Positions 44,326-53,761 of a DNA stretch of 64,000 bases are shown here, piece after piece. The notes under the pieces are model-generated. The model had not been told where the DNA came from. It saw nothing but the letters and a program-made list of their open reading frames with translations, and did not search any database. This DNA is from Gephyromycinifex aptenodytis (GTDB lineage Bacteria; Actinomycetota; Actinomycetes; Actinomycetales; Dermatophilaceae). Made by a program: the position numbers and the translations under genes. The stretch spans positions 2,542,001-2,606,000 of the forward strand of contig NZ_CP051155.1 of NCBI RefSeq assembly GCF_012277275.1, written 5' to 3'. How positions within the stretch are numbered: the stretch's first letter is position 1; every line of letters starts with the position of its first letter.

Positions 44326-46887
44326 TCAGCGCAGGGTCTCCGGGCCCCAGATGCGCTCGATGTAGTCGCGCATCGAACGGTCGGAGGAGAAGAACCCACC
44401 GCGGGCGATGTTGATGATCGCCGAACGTGACCAGGCGTCGGGGTCGGCGTAGGCAGTCTCGATGCGCTCCTGGACCTCCAGGTAGGAAGCGAAGTCTGCC
44501 AGCGCCATAAAGCGGTCGTTCCACAGCAGGTCATCGACGACCGGGCGGGCCGCGTCGGCGTCCCCACCGGTGAACGCGCCACTGGCGATCAGGTCGATGG
44601 CGGCCTTGAGGCGCTCATCCTGCTCGTAGACGGCGTGCGGGTCGTACCCCATCGCCTGTCGCTCCGCTACCTGCGGCTCGTCCATTCCGAACAGGAAGAA
44701 GTGCTCATCGCCGACGAGTTTGCGAATCTCGACGTTCGCGCCGTCGTCGGTGCCCACGGTCAACGCGCCGTTGAGCATGAACTTCATGTTGCCCGTACCC
44801 GATGCTTCCTTGCCCGCCAGCGAGATCTGCTCGGACAGGTCAGCGGCCGGGATGAGCTTCTCCGCCAGGGTGACGTTGTAGTTGGCGGGGAAGATGATCG
44901 ACAGCCGGTCGGCCACCTTCGGTTCGGAGCGGATCGTGGCGGACACCGCGTTGATGAGCGCGATGATCTCTTTGGCCATGAAGTAGCCCGGGGCGGCCTT
45001 GGCGCCGAAGACCACGGTGCGTGGGGTGACCTGTTCTGGGGCGAGGCGCCCGGTGGTCAAACCTTCGTACAGCGAGACGACGTGCAGCAGCTTCAAGGTC
45101 TGCCGCTTGTACTCGTGCAGTCGCTTGACCATCGCGTCGACGAGGTGGTCGTCAGCCAGCTCGATACCGTCGCGCAGGACGAGCAGGTTACGCAACCGGG
45201 TCTTGTTGGCAGCCTTGACCCCGCGGAAGATCTCCCGGAAGGAAGCGTCCTCGGCCAGCGGTTCGAGCTCGCGCAGCCGTTCCAGGTCGGTCACCCAGCC
45301 GTCGCCGATCGCCTCGGTGATGGCGCTGGACAGCGAGGGGTTGGCGTGCCGGATGAAGCGACGCGGCGTGATGCCGTTGGTGACGTTGGTGAACTTCTCC
45401 GGCCACATCTGCGCGAAGTCGACGAGGACCTTGTCCCGCAGCAGCTGAGAGTGCAGCTCGGCGACACCGTTGACCTTGGTGCCGACGACGGTGGCCAGGT
45501 GGGCCATCCGGATCGTCTTCACGGCGCCCTCGCCGATGATCGACATCCGGCGCAGGCGGTCGTGGTCGCCCGGGTAGGCCTCGCGCACCTGCTCCAGGAA
45601 GTGGGTGTTGATCCGGTAGATGATCTCCAGGTGGCGGGGCAGCAGCCGTCCGAGTAGGTCGACCGGCCATTCCTCCAGCGCTTCGGGCAGCAGCGTGTGG
45701 CAGGTGTAGGCGAAGCACTGGCTCGTGATGTCCCAGGCCTGTTCCCAGCTCAGCCCGCGCTCGTCCATCAGCAAGCGCATGAGCTCGGGGATCGCGATGA
45801 CGGGGTGGGTGTCGTTGAGCTGCCAGATGACGCGTTCGGGCAACGTGGAGACGTCGGCCCCGCCCAGGGTCCGGTCGATGAAGTCCTTAAGCGAGCAGGC
45901 GACAAAGAAGTACTGCTGCTGCAGGCGCAGTTCGCGGCCCTGCGGAGTGGAGTCCTCAGGGTAGAGAACCTTGGTGATGTTCTCGGCGAAGGTCTGCGCA
46001 CGCACAGCCTGCGCGTAGTCACCGGAGTTGAAGATCTGCAGGTCGAACGCGTTGGTGGCGCGGGCGCTCCACAGGCGCAAGGTGTTCGCGACGCCGTTGC
46101 GGTAGCCGGGGACCATGTAGTCGTGGGGGACACCCAGCACGTTCCAGGCGGGTACCCATTCGGTGTGCTCCTGGCCGTTCTCGTCCTGGCTGCGTTCGGT
46201 GTGCCCGCCGAAGTTCACCTTGACCATGTGATCGTGCTGGAGCACATCCCACGGGGAACCCAGAGAGAGCCAGGCGTCGGGTACCTCGACCTGGCGTCCC
46301 TTCTCGAAGGTCTGCTTGAAGATGCCGTACTCGTAACGGATGCCGTAACCGATGCAGGCGACATCCATCGTGGCCAGCGAGTCGATGAAGCAGGCGGCCA
46401 GACGGCCGAGGCCGCCGTTGCCCAGGCCCGGCTCGACTTCCTGGGCCCGCAACTGGGCCAGGTCGAGACCACACGCTTGCAGGCCCTCAGCGGCAATGTT
46501 CTCCAGGTCTGCGGCCAGCAGGGCGTTGCCCAGTTGGCGGCCCAAGAGGAACTCGGCCGAGAGGTAACCGACGATCTTGGTGGGGTTGGCCCTGCGGCTC
46601 TTGGCCGTCTCCAGGCGGTCCGCCATGAGGTAGTTACGCACCGTGCGTGCCAGCGCCAGGTACTGGTCGTTGACGCTCGAGCGGTCCAGTGTGATGCCTT
46701 CGCCGTAGTTGAGCTCCTGCAGGAACTCACGCACGAAACCGTCGACGCTGCGCTCGGGGCGTACCAGCCCGCGCAGAGCGACCGGGTGGGTCACCGCTCC
46801 GGTGGGGCCCATCGCCTCATCCGCCATCATCGGCGTCTCGTCGGCCGGGGGATTTATCGGCGAGATGCTCTCGCTCATGTTCGTCAC
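44326..46887 (-). CDS. glgP: Glycogen/alpha-glucan phosphorylase
   Basis: An 853-aa GT35 phosphorylase releasing glucose-1-phosphate from alpha-1,4-glucans with pyridoxal phosphate. The PLP-lysine region EASGTGNMKFMLNGALTVGT and the following DDGANVEI are intact, as are EPGLGNGGLGRLAACFIDSL, MVPGYRNGVANTLRLWSA and VIWQLNDTHPVIAIPELMRL. The N-terminal 40 residues are a non-conserved extension. GTG 46887 is preferred to ATG 46878 because AGGAG lies 7 bases upstream. Together with the GH13 enzyme at 2.5 kb it indicates intracellular glycogen use. A terminator follows at 44275. Confidence 0.96.
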   Translation of the reverse strand: MTNMSESISPINPPADETPMMADEAMGPTGAVTHPVALRGLVRPERSVDGFVREFLQELNYGEGITLDRSSVNDQYLALARTVRNYLMADRLETAKSRRANPTKIVGYLSAEFLLGRQLGNALLAADLENIAAEGLQACGLDLAQLRAQEVEPGLGNGGLGRLAACFIDSLATMDVACIGYGIRYEYGIFKQTFEKGRQVEVPDAWLSLGSPWDVLQHDHMVKVNFGGHTERSQDENGQEHTEWVPAWNVLGVPHDYMVPGYRNGVANTLRLWSARATNAFDLQIFNSGDYAQAVRAQTFAENITKVLYPEDSTPQGRELRLQQQYFFVACSLKDFIDRTLGGADVSTLPERVIWQLNDTHPVIAIPELMRLLMDERGLSWEQAWDITSQCFAYTCHTLLPEALEEWPVDLLGRLLPRHLEIIYRINTHFLEQVREAYPGDHDRLRRMSIIGEGAVKTIRMAHLATVVGTKVNGVAELHSQLLRDKVLVDFAQMWPEKFTNVTNGITPRRFIRHANPSLSSAITEAIGDGWVTDLERLRELEPLAEDASFREIFRGVKAANKTRLRNLLVLRDGIELADDHLVDAMVKRLHEYKRQTLKLLHVVSLYEGLTTGRLAPEQVTPRTVVFGAKAAPGYFMAKEIIALINAVSATIRSEPKVADRLSIIFPANYNVTLAEKLIPAADLSEQISLAGKEASGTGNMKFMLNGALTVGTDDGANVEIRKLVGDEHFFLFGMDEPQVAERQAMGYDPHAVYEQDERLKAAIDLIASGAFTGGDADAARPVVDDLLWNDRFMALADFASYLEVQERIETAYADPDAWSRSAIINIARGGFFSSDRSMRDYIERIWGPETLR

Positions 46888-47084
46888 GTGTGGACTCCTG
46901 GGTCGGGTACTCGGCCGGCCTGCAGGGTCAGCGCCATGCAGGTCATGCTTGCTCTAGTGTCCCCGTCGAGAGGACAGGGAGTCGAATTGGAAGCCATGCA
47001 GTCGGCTCAGCGGGCCAACATTCACCCGATAGCAGACTCCCCGTTGCACAACCGGGCGTCCGCGGGTGCTGTTCAGAGGCGCTC

Positions 47085-48581
47085 TCAGCTCTTGCGGTAC
47101 AGCTTCTTGGATTGGTAAACGGGTTCGGTGGTCACCTGAACCCCGAGGCTGCGGAAGATGCCCTCGTCGACGGGCCCGAGGATGACGCTGGAGTGGACGT
47201 CGCAGCCGCGCAGCTTGGGCAGCTCGGCCAGCGCCCGGCGGGCGTTCTCGTCGTGGTTGGCGCCCACCGACAGCGCGATGAGGACCTCATCGGTGTGCAG
47301 GCGCGGGTTGCGGCTGCCCAGATGTTGGGTCTTCAGCGTCTGGATCGGCACGACCGTCTCCGGGGAGAGCAGACGTACCTTGTCGTCGATGCCGGCCAGC
47401 GCCTTCAGGGCGTCCAGCAGGATGGCCGAGCAGCAACCCAGCAGTGAAGTCGTCTTGCCGGTGATGATCCGCCCGTCAGGCAGTTCGATAGCGGCCGCTG
47501 GACCCTTGGTGCGCTTGGCGGTTCGCAGCGCCGGCTCGACGACGGGCCGGTCCTCGGAAGTGATTCCCAGCCTGCTCATCAGCAACGCGATTCGCTCGGA
47601 CAGCACCGGTTCGAGGGCGTCACGGCGCTCGATGGCCAACGTGCGGTAGTAGCGTCGGATGACTTCCTGCTTGGAGGCCGCCCGGCAAGCTTCGTCGTCG
47701 CTGATGCACTGCCCGACCATGTTGACGCCCATGTCGGTGGGCGACTTGTAGGGGGAGCGCTCCATGATCCGTTCGAAGAGCAGGTTGAGCACCGGGAAGA
47801 TCTCGACGTCCCGGTTGTAGTTGACGCACTTCTCGCCGTAGGCCTCCAGGTGGAACGGGTCGATCATGTTCACGTCGTCCAAGTCGACGGTGGCGGCCTC
47901 GTAGGCGATGTTGATCGGGTGGTCCAAGGGCAGGTTCCAGATCGGGAACGTCTCGAACTTGGCGTAGCCGGAGGGGATTCCGCGGCGGTGATCGTGGAAG
48001 AGCTGGGACAGGCAGGTCGCCATCTTGCCGCTGCCGGGGCCGGGCGCGGTGACCACGACCAGGTCGCGAGTGGTTTCGATGTAGTCGTTTTTTCCGTACC
48101 CCTCGTCGCTGACGATGTGTTGCACGTCGTTGGGGTAGCCCTTGATCGGGAAGTGTCGGTAGACCGTCAGCCCAAGCCGTTCGAGTTTGCGTTTGAACGC
48201 TTTGGCGGGCTTGTTGTCGTCGGTCATGTGCGAGATGACGACGCTGCCGACGTGCAGCCCGCGGGCGCGGAACTCGTCGATGAGGCGCAGCGCGTCGGCG
48301 TCGTAGCCGATGCCCAGGTCGGCGCGGACCTTGTTCGCTACGAGGTCGCGGGCGCTGACGACCACGACCATCTCGACTTCGTCCTTGAGGGTCTGCAGCA
48401 TGACGAGTTTGTTATCGGGGGTGAACCCCGGCAGCACCCGGGAGGCGTGGAAGTCGTCGAAGAGTTTGCCGCCGAACTCCAGATAGAGCTTGCCGCCGAA
48501 CTTGGCCCGTCGGGCGTTGATGTGCTCCGCCTGCAGCCGCAGGTATTTCTCGCGATCGAACCCGATCGTCTGTGCGCCCAC
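47085..48581 (-). CDS. DUF1846 family protein
   Basis: A 498-aa cytoplasmic protein of the DUF1846 family, with [20 protein letters not shown] and [20 protein letters not shown] near the N-terminus, and [20 protein letters not shown] (about 163-182), a P-loop-like glycine-rich segment. Later conserved stretches are [20 protein letters not shown] and [20 protein letters not shown]. The function is unknown, although the fold is thought to relate to nucleotide-binding proteins. GTG 48581 follows AAGGGGG at 6-base spacing. It lies about 200 bp upstream of glgP on the same strand, a reverse order that gives no strong operon evidence. Confidence 0.92.
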   Translation of the reverse strand: MGAQTIGFDREKYLRLQAEHINARRAKFGGKLYLEFGGKLFDDFHASRVLPGFTPDNKLVMLQTLKDEVEMVVVVSARDLVANKVRADLGIGYDADALRLIDEFRARGLHVGSVVISHMTDDNKPAKAFKRKLERLGLTVYRHFPIKGYPNDVQHIVSDEGYGKNDYIETTRDLVVVTAPGPGSGKMATCLSQLFHDHRRGIPSGYAKFETFPIWNLPLDHPINIAYEAATVDLDDVNMIDPFHLEAYGEKCVNYNRDVEIFPVLNLLFERIMERSPYKSPTDMGVNMVGQCISDDEACRAASKQEVIRRYYRTLAIERRDALEPVLSERIALLMSRLGITSEDRPVVEPALRTAKRTKGPAAAIELPDGRIITGKTTSLLGCCSAILLDALKALAGIDDKVRLLSPETVVPIQTLKTQHLGSRNPRLHTDEVLIALSVGANHDENARRALAELPKLRGCDVHSSVILGPVDEGIFRSLGVQVTTEPVYQSKKLYRKS

Positions 48582-48666
48582 GCGGGCCCCCTTCCGACCT
48601 GCCGGAGCTTACCGGGGTCGGCTGAAAGTGTTGGGGTCCAGGGGGCTCGGGGAGCGTGTGTGCTGA

Positions 48667-49332
48667 TCAGAGGCCTGCTCGGTCGCGTCGTCCCAATTTC
48701 AGAGCCAACGCAACCCCGGCGAGGGCGCCGAAGAGGTGGCCTTGCCAGGAGACGCCTGCCTGCACCGGTAGGACGCCCCACAGCAAAGAGCCGTACCCGG
48801 CGATGACGAGCAGCCCGGCCAACGCCGAGGCCAGACGTCGGGCGGCGAAGCCGTAGACGGCCAGGAAAGCGGCGTAGCCGTAGACGAGTCCGCTGGCGCC
48901 GATGTGCACGCTGTTCGACGCGCCGGTGAGCCACACCCCCGCCCCGCTGAGCAGGATGACGCCGATGGTGACGGCCCACAGGTGCCGGGTGCTCAGCGCC
49001 AGCAGCGCTCCGAGTATGAGCAGCGCGGTCGTGTTGGCGATGAGGTGCCCGAAGCCGTGGTGCAGGAAGGGGCTGGCCACGATGCCGGCCAGGTGGTCCA
49101 GATGGCGTGGCCGGATGCCGTACCGGTCTAGCGAGAACGGGGTGAGCAGGTCGAGGATCTCGCTGGCCCACATGAGAGCGACCATCACCAGTACCGGAAC
49201 GACGCGGCGCCACCACGCACGCGGGGCGGGGCGGGCAGCGGTCCAGGAGGTGGGGCGGGTCGGGCTCATGTTCTTCAGGATGCCGGAGCGCGCGCGAGGA
49301 CGGTGAAGGTAGACAACGCCGGGCCCGGTCAT
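48667..49332 (-). CDS. Rhomboid-family intramembrane serine protease
   Basis: A 221-aa membrane protease. A basic cytoplasmic N-terminus (about 1-40) precedes six helices beginning VVPVLVMVALMWASEI. The catalytic serine lies in SVHIGASGLVYGYAAF (GASG motif), and the catalytic His in VSWQGHLFGALAGVALAL. HHGFGHLIANTTAL contains the conserved oxyanion-region His-Asn. The substrate is unknown. ATG 49332 has GAGGAC about 7 bases upstream; ATG 49269 is a possible internal alternative. The frame beyond 49332 is not protein-like. Confidence 0.9.
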   Translation of the reverse strand: MTGPGVVYLHRPRARSGILKNMSPTRPTSWTAARPAPRAWWRRVVPVLVMVALMWASEILDLLTPFSLDRYGIRPRHLDHLAGIVASPFLHHGFGHLIANTTALLILGALLALSTRHLWAVTIGVILLSGAGVWLTGASNSVHIGASGLVYGYAAFLAVYGFAARRLASALAGLLVIAGYGSLLWGVLPVQAGVSWQGHLFGALAGVALALKLGRRDRAGL

Positions 49333-49364
49333 GATCGATGTCCTCGGTGGCGGGTCGGTACCTA

Positions 49365-50192
49365 CTAGATCGTGGCGTTGTCGGGATGAGCTTCTTTGTG
49401 CATCGCGGCGGTGAACTTGGCGGTGCGTTCTTCGTGGGTGAGCAGGGAGCACCAGGAGCAGTACTGTCCGTCGGGCACGACGTACCAGTGGCAGCAGCTT
49501 CGCCGGTCGAAGAACAGGCGCTGCCCGAGGGGCCCGTCGAGATAGCGGAAGGTCCCGGAGCGGGCCAGACCGGGGCGGGTGGCCAGCAGCGCTTCACCTT
49601 TGTCGCGCACCTGCGCTGCGGGGAAGTGTTTCGACAACGAACGAGCTGCCCCCGCGATAGCGGCGCCCATGTTGCCCCACAGGTTCGCCATACCCACCCG
49701 GGCCACCTCGTGCAGCGACTCGGCGACCACAGCCAGGTGCTCATCGACAATCAGCTGCACCACCTGCTCGGCGTCGACGTCGCGCAGCACCTCCGGTTGA
49801 GGGAGCAGCAGCCTCGTCGGGCTACCCCCGGTGACCAGCACCTGCACCGAATCCAGGCGCAGCTGCGGCACCAGATCCTGCGCGACCCACGCAGCGACCG
49901 CCACCCCCGCCACCCGGTGCGCGTAACGCTGGAACACCAGCGATGCCGCATGCCGCCCGTACGGCAACCCCCGGGCCTCGGCGTGGCGCCGCACGAACTC
50001 CTCAGGCACCCCAGAGTCCGGGCGAGCCAGGTCGGCCGCCGAACACACCGCACCCAACGGGTCATCCGCCACCTGACGGCGAGCAGCGGCCACACAGTCC
50101 GGGCCGAGCGCCAGTGAGAACGTTCCCGCCCAGTCCGCCATCCTCGCGGCAAGCGCCTCCAGGTCGCTTCGCGGTTCCTGCTCAAGGCTCAT
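49365..50192 (-). CDS. FhuF-like (2Fe-2S) reductase, last gene of the B12-import operon
   Basis: A 275-aa protein whose C-terminus carries the FhuF iron-sulfur motif: RRSCCHWYVVPDGQYCSWCS, that is CC-x10-C-x2-C (about residues 234-249). FhuF-type proteins are known as reductases of ferric siderophores. Here the gene overlaps the preceding ATPase stop by 4 bp and belongs to a transporter operon led by a cobalamin riboswitch, so the natural substrate may be the cobalt centre of an imported corrinoid; that is inference. No membrane segment is evident. The rest of the protein is a diverse alpha-helical domain. Confidence 0.85.
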   Translation of the reverse strand: MSLEQEPRSDLEALAARMADWAGTFSLALGPDCVAAARRQVADDPLGAVCSAADLARPDSGVPEEFVRRHAEARGLPYGRHAASLVFQRYAHRVAGVAVAAWVAQDLVPQLRLDSVQVLVTGGSPTRLLLPQPEVLRDVDAEQVVQLIVDEHLAVVAESLHEVARVGMANLWGNMGAAIAGAARSLSKHFPAAQVRDKGEALLATRPGLARSGTFRYLDGPLGQRLFFDRRSCCHWYVVPDGQYCSWCSLLTHEERTAKFTAAMHKEAHPDNATI

Positions 50193-50998
50193 GCCGTGCT
50201 CCTGTCGTCAAGGTTCTGCGGATGCGCGTCGGTGTCGAGAATCCGGGGCAACACCACGGTGCGACCCTCGATCCGGTGCACGCTCACGGGAGTGCCGTAC
50301 ACCTGCTCCAGCAGGTCAGTGGTCAACGCCTCCTGCGGCGGGCCCGCCGCGACAGCCCGGCCGTCCAGCATGACCAGCACCGTGTCCGCGAAGGCCGCCG
50401 CAAGGTTGATGTCGTGGACGATCGCCAAGACCCCGGTGCCGCGCTCGCGGGTCAACCCGCGCAGCAACCCCAGGATGTCGACCTGATGGCGCAGGTCCAA
50501 GGCGCTGACCGGCTCGTCGAGCAAGAGCCACGGGGTCTGTTGGGCCAACGCCCGACCGATGAGAACACGCTGGCGTTCACCGCCGCTGAGCATGTCCAAC
50601 CGGTCCAGGGCGCGATCGGCCAGATGCAGGTGATCCAACACCGCGACGACCTCGCGGCGTACGTCACTGGTGCGTTCCCGCTGTCGGGTCCGTCCCGTCG
50701 CCACGACCTCATACACACTCAGACCGCTCTCGGTCACATGAGTGGACTGCGGCACGTACGCCAGATGGCGGGCCCGCTGGCGCGGCGACATCCGCAGCAG
50801 GTCCTCATCACCGTGCAGCACCTGCCCCCGGCGTGGGGTGAGCACCCCGACCAGGCACTTCATCAATGTGCTCTTGCCCGACCCGTTCGCCCCGAGCAAC
50901 ATCGTCAACTCGCCGGGGCGGATCTGCAGCTGCACCTGTTCCAGCACCGCACGACGACCGTAGGCGAAGTCGAGATCGGTGACGGTCAACGCGCTCAT
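50189..50998 (-). CDS. btuD: ABC importer ATPase (BtuD/FecE-like)
   Basis: A 269-aa nucleotide-binding subunit with Walker A LLGANGSGKSTLMKCL (about 35-50), Q-loop YVPQSTHVTESGL, signature MLSGGERQRVLIGRALAQQT, Walker B WLLLDEPVSALDLRHQVDIL and the switch His in AIVHDINLAAAFAD. It is of the iron-chelate/cobalamin uptake type. ATG 50998 overlaps the permease stop (ATGA); the much longer open frame to 51430 lies inside the permease gene. Cobalamin rather than siderophore is favoured by the riboswitch upstream of the operon. Confidence 0.92.
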   Translation of the reverse strand: MSALTVTDLDFAYGRRAVLEQVQLQIRPGELTMLLGANGSGKSTLMKCLVGVLTPRRGQVLHGDEDLLRMSPRQRARHLAYVPQSTHVTESGLSVYEVVATGRTRQRERTSDVRREVVAVLDHLHLADRALDRLDMLSGGERQRVLIGRALAQQTPWLLLDEPVSALDLRHQVDILGLLRGLTRERGTGVLAIVHDINLAAAFADTVLVMLDGRAVAAGPPQEALTTDLLEQVYGTPVSVHRIEGRTVVLPRILDTDAHPQNLDDRSTA

Positions 50999-52077
50999 GC
51001 CAAGGCCCCCGGTCGCTGCCGCACGATGAGCCACACGAACAACGGCACCCCGACGAAGGAGACGACGATCCCCACCGGAATCGTCACCGGAGAGAACGCG
51101 ACCCGGCCGACGTGATCGGCCACGACCAACAGGATCGCTCCCAGCAGCCCGGCCAACGGCAACCGGTAGCGGTAGTCGTGCCCGACGATCATCGCGGCCA
51201 GGTGTGGCGCGACCAGACCGACGAACCCGATCACGCCGGTGAAACTCACGACGGTCGCCGCAAGGAAGGTGACCCCGATCCCGGCCACCCCGCGCAGGCG
51301 GCGCACCCGCACCCCGCTGGCCAGGGCGCTCTCTTCCCCCATCGACAGCAACGTGAAGGAGCGGGCTGCGAGCAGGGCACCAGGGACCGCCACGCACAAC
51401 AGACCAGCGAGCGCCCCGATCTGCAGCCACGAAGCCTGACCGAGGTTGCCGAAGGTCCAGTTGACGACCGCTGCCAACTGCTGCTCACCGGCGATGTACT
51501 GCATGGCGGCGTTCATGGCCGAGAACAGATAGTTCATGGCGATGCCGGTCAACACCAGCGCCATGCTGCCCAAGCTTTTGAGCCGGGCGATCCCGAACAC
51601 CAGCACCGAACACAGCACGGCCCAGGCGAATGCCCCGAGGACCATGGCCAACTCCGTGGAGGCGGCCACCTGCCACCCGAAGACGATCACCGTGGCAGCC
51701 CCGAACGCCGCAGCGTTGGCGATGCCTGTCGTGAACGGGCTGGCCATCGCGTTGCCGGTGATGACCTGCATCGTGATGCCGCACAGCGCCAAAGCAATCC
51801 CGGCCAGACATCCCATGACCACCCGCGGACCGCGGATCTCGGTGAAGACGATCCACTCCGTGCGGGACAACGGCTCACTACCGGTCGGCACGCCCAGCCA
51901 GGCCAGCAGGCGCGCCGGGGTGACGTCGGCGATTCCGTTGAACGAACTCACCCACATCACGGCGAGCAGCACCAGCGCGGCTACGACCACGGTCAACGCA
52001 GCCAGCCACTGCCGCCGGGCGACCACCTGCTCGGCGGCGGCCCGACCGGCCGCCGCCGAAGCAGACTCAGGCAGCAC
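50995..52077 (-). CDS. btuC: ABC importer permease (BtuC/FecCD-like)
   Basis: A 360-aa polytopic permease of the FecCD/BtuC family with about ten helices. Diagnostic stretches are RGPRVVMGCLAGIALALCGI, MQVITGNAMASPFTTGIANA (G-N-x-L/M-A-x-P), and FTGVIGFVGLVAPHLAAMIV (FVGLxxPH, the ATPase coupling region). GTG 52077 overlaps the end of the binding-protein gene by 11 bases. An in-frame opening at 52143 would overlap further and is less likely. Two copies assemble with the ATPase dimer. Confidence 0.92.
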   Translation of the reverse strand: MLPESASAAAGRAAAEQVVARRQWLAALTVVVAALVLLAVMWVSSFNGIADVTPARLLAWLGVPTGSEPLSRTEWIVFTEIRGPRVVMGCLAGIALALCGITMQVITGNAMASPFTTGIANAAAFGAATVIVFGWQVAASTELAMVLGAFAWAVLCSVLVFGIARLKSLGSMALVLTGIAMNYLFSAMNAAMQYIAGEQQLAAVVNWTFGNLGQASWLQIGALAGLLCVAVPGALLAARSFTLLSMGEESALASGVRVRRLRGVAGIGVTFLAATVVSFTGVIGFVGLVAPHLAAMIVGHDYRYRLPLAGLLGAILLVVADHVGRVAFSPVTIPVGIVVSFVGVPLFVWLIVRQRPGALA

Positions 52078-53164
52078 CGGGCGTTCCGGCCCGGAATGTG
52101 TGGCCCTTGATCGGGGACTGACCCTGCATCTGCATCCACTCATCGAAGATGGCGTCCGGGTCGATGTCCTTCATCTGCTCCGGGTAGAGCCACTTGGCGG
52201 TGTAGACGGTGCCGATCACCTTGCCGAGTCCGCCGTGCGCGAACCCGGTGGCGACGTAGAGGTTGTTGTTCTTCACGGCCTTCAACTGCGACCAGCCGGG
52301 ACGCGATGTCATCTCATCGACGACCTCCTGCATCTCCTGCGCCGAGGGCGGCGTCGAGATGCCGGTGTTCTTCAGCGCTTTGCCGGAGGTGGTCTTGATA
52401 ATGAGGTCGGGATCGCCGCTGAGGACCTTCTCGGGGTCGATCGTGTCGCCGGTGATTGACGGGTCACCGAAGAGGTTCGTCGCGCCCGCCGACACGAGCA
52501 TGTTGTGCCAGCCGTCGTTGGAGGTTCCCGGGATGCAGGTCGTGAACGGGTCGCCGTACTCCCAGTACACCGTCTTCTTCGGGGTGATCGAACCTGTGCG
52601 CTCCTTGACCTTGTCCAAGGTGCCGGTGAAGAAAGCGTTGACCTTCTTCGCGCCCTCCTCGTTGTCGAAGACCTTGCCCAGGATGTCGACCTGCTTGGGC
52701 AACTGGCTGTTGTCCCAACCGGTCACCACGACGACCTTGATCCCGGCCTTGTCGAGTTTGGCCGCGTCCTGCTCGTAGGGGCCGTTCTTGGGGGTGATGA
52801 GCACGTCGGGGGCCAGCGTGATGATCTGCTCATAGTTGAGCTCACTCTGGCCCTTACCGATGACCTGATCGGGGTCGAACTGCTTCCAGTACTTGCGATC
52901 CTGGGCGGTGTTGGTGTCGACGGCGATCACCTTGTCGATGCTGCCCATTGCTCGGATCAGCTCGCTGTTGTACCGGTTGGCCACGACGGCTTTGGTGACA
53001 GGCTTGTCGAAGGTGACGTTGCGGCCCACGTCGTCGACGACGGTGAACGACTGCGTGTTCGTGGATTCGGGGCTCTGGGCTTCCGGCGAGGCGTTTCCGC
53101 ACGCCGCCAGGGTGAGGGCGGTGACAGCGACCAGGACGGTGCCGGTGCCTCGGGTGAGAACCAC
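52067..53164 (-). CDS. btuF: Cobalamin/iron-chelate substrate-binding lipoprotein (BtuF-like)
   Basis: A 365-aa lipoprotein with signal peptide VLVAVTALTLAACG (lipobox LAAC), followed by a class III periplasmic-binding fold: RNVTFDKPVTKAVVANRYNS, APDVLITPKNGPYEQDAAKL and LSGDPDLIIKTTSGKALKN. GTG 53164 follows AAGGAG at 7-base spacing; the longer frame to 53308 enters the riboswitch. The fold serves both vitamin B12 and ferric siderophores. The upstream cobalamin riboswitch makes a corrinoid the more likely ligand, while the FhuF-like gene at the operon's end leaves the iron alternative open. Confidence 0.88.
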   Translation of the reverse strand: MVLTRGTGTVLVAVTALTLAACGNASPEAQSPESTNTQSFTVVDDVGRNVTFDKPVTKAVVANRYNSELIRAMGSIDKVIAVDTNTAQDRKYWKQFDPDQVIGKGQSELNYEQIITLAPDVLITPKNGPYEQDAAKLDKAGIKVVVVTGWDNSQLPKQVDILGKVFDNEEGAKKVNAFFTGTLDKVKERTGSITPKKTVYWEYGDPFTTCIPGTSNDGWHNMLVSAGATNLFGDPSITGDTIDPEKVLSGDPDLIIKTTSGKALKNTGISTPPSAQEMQEVVDEMTSRPGWSQLKAVKNNNLYVATGFAHGGLGKVIGTVYTAKWLYPEQMKDIDPDAIFDEWMQMQGQSPIKGHTFRAGTPGAA

Positions 53165-53310
53165 GCTGTTTCTCCTTCGCGTCGCGGCGGCTACGAACAC
53201 ACGAAGAGCAGGGCAGGCGTCACTGAGCGGTATCACGAGCCGACCATCGCCCGTGAGTGCCGAGAAGTACGCAGACCCGGGCCCGTGCGCGAGGCTCGTC
53301 GTCGCCAAAC

Positions 53311-53443
53311 ATGTCGGCAGGTTTTCGGACTCGGGGTCTGCTCGACCGCGACGCCTTCCCAGACCCGAAGACCCAGTGGCTCATGCCGCCGCCGATCACC
53401 CTTACCGCTGCGCGTCAGTCCCGGAATCGCACCGGGTTCCCTG
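53311..53443 (-). promoter_or_regulatory. Cobalamin riboswitch upstream of btuFCD
   Basis: On the minus strand: AGGGAACCCGGTGCGATTCC (about 53442-53423), ACTGACGCGCAGCGGTAAGG, an exact B12 box GCCACTG (about 53382-53376), TCTGGGAAGGCGTCGCGG, and the 3' element AGTCCGAAAACCTGCCGACA (ends about 53312). These are the conserved aptamer blocks in the right order. About 145 nt separate it from the btuF GTG. The rest of the gap 53165-53761 holds the codBA upstream region and the hairpin at 53629. Confidence 0.95.
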
Positions 53444-53628
53444 TGCACCTAGGGGTGCCACCGACGCCAGCACGCTAGCACGCACGATCGTCCGCGATTG
53501 GCTCCTGCGACAGGTGAAACCGGGCAGGACTCCGGGCGTTCGAACCTGGGCAGGCGAGGTGCTCGGCTGCGCGCCACAGGCTGCCGACGGCGGCCTGAGT
53601 CGACCGGTTCACCGGCCGCGCCCCGCGC

Positions 53629-53661
53629 CCTGGATGGCTCTCTCTTCCACGGCCATCCAGG
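53629..53661 (+). other. Hairpin in the codBA upstream region
   Basis: CCTGGATGGC (53629-53638) and GCCATCCAGG (53652-53661) form a perfect 10-bp stem around a 13-base loop, about 100 bp before codB. No T-run follows, so it is not an ordinary terminator. It could be an operator or a leader element for the cytosine operon; the role is undetermined. Confidence 0.5.
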
Positions 53662-53761
53662 CCCGGCCTGAGGCGTGGTCAGCGCCCAGTCGGCTGGCGC
53701 GTACCCTTCTCCCCGACTCTGCTACACCACCGGCGGCACGCTGTGCCGAAAAGGAGCACCC

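Noticed and set aside
49365-53164. Assignment of the ABC importer as a pure siderophore system from the FhuF-like gene
   Set aside because: The upstream element is a clear cobalamin riboswitch, so corrinoid uptake is the better reading; siderophore transport is kept only as an alternative.
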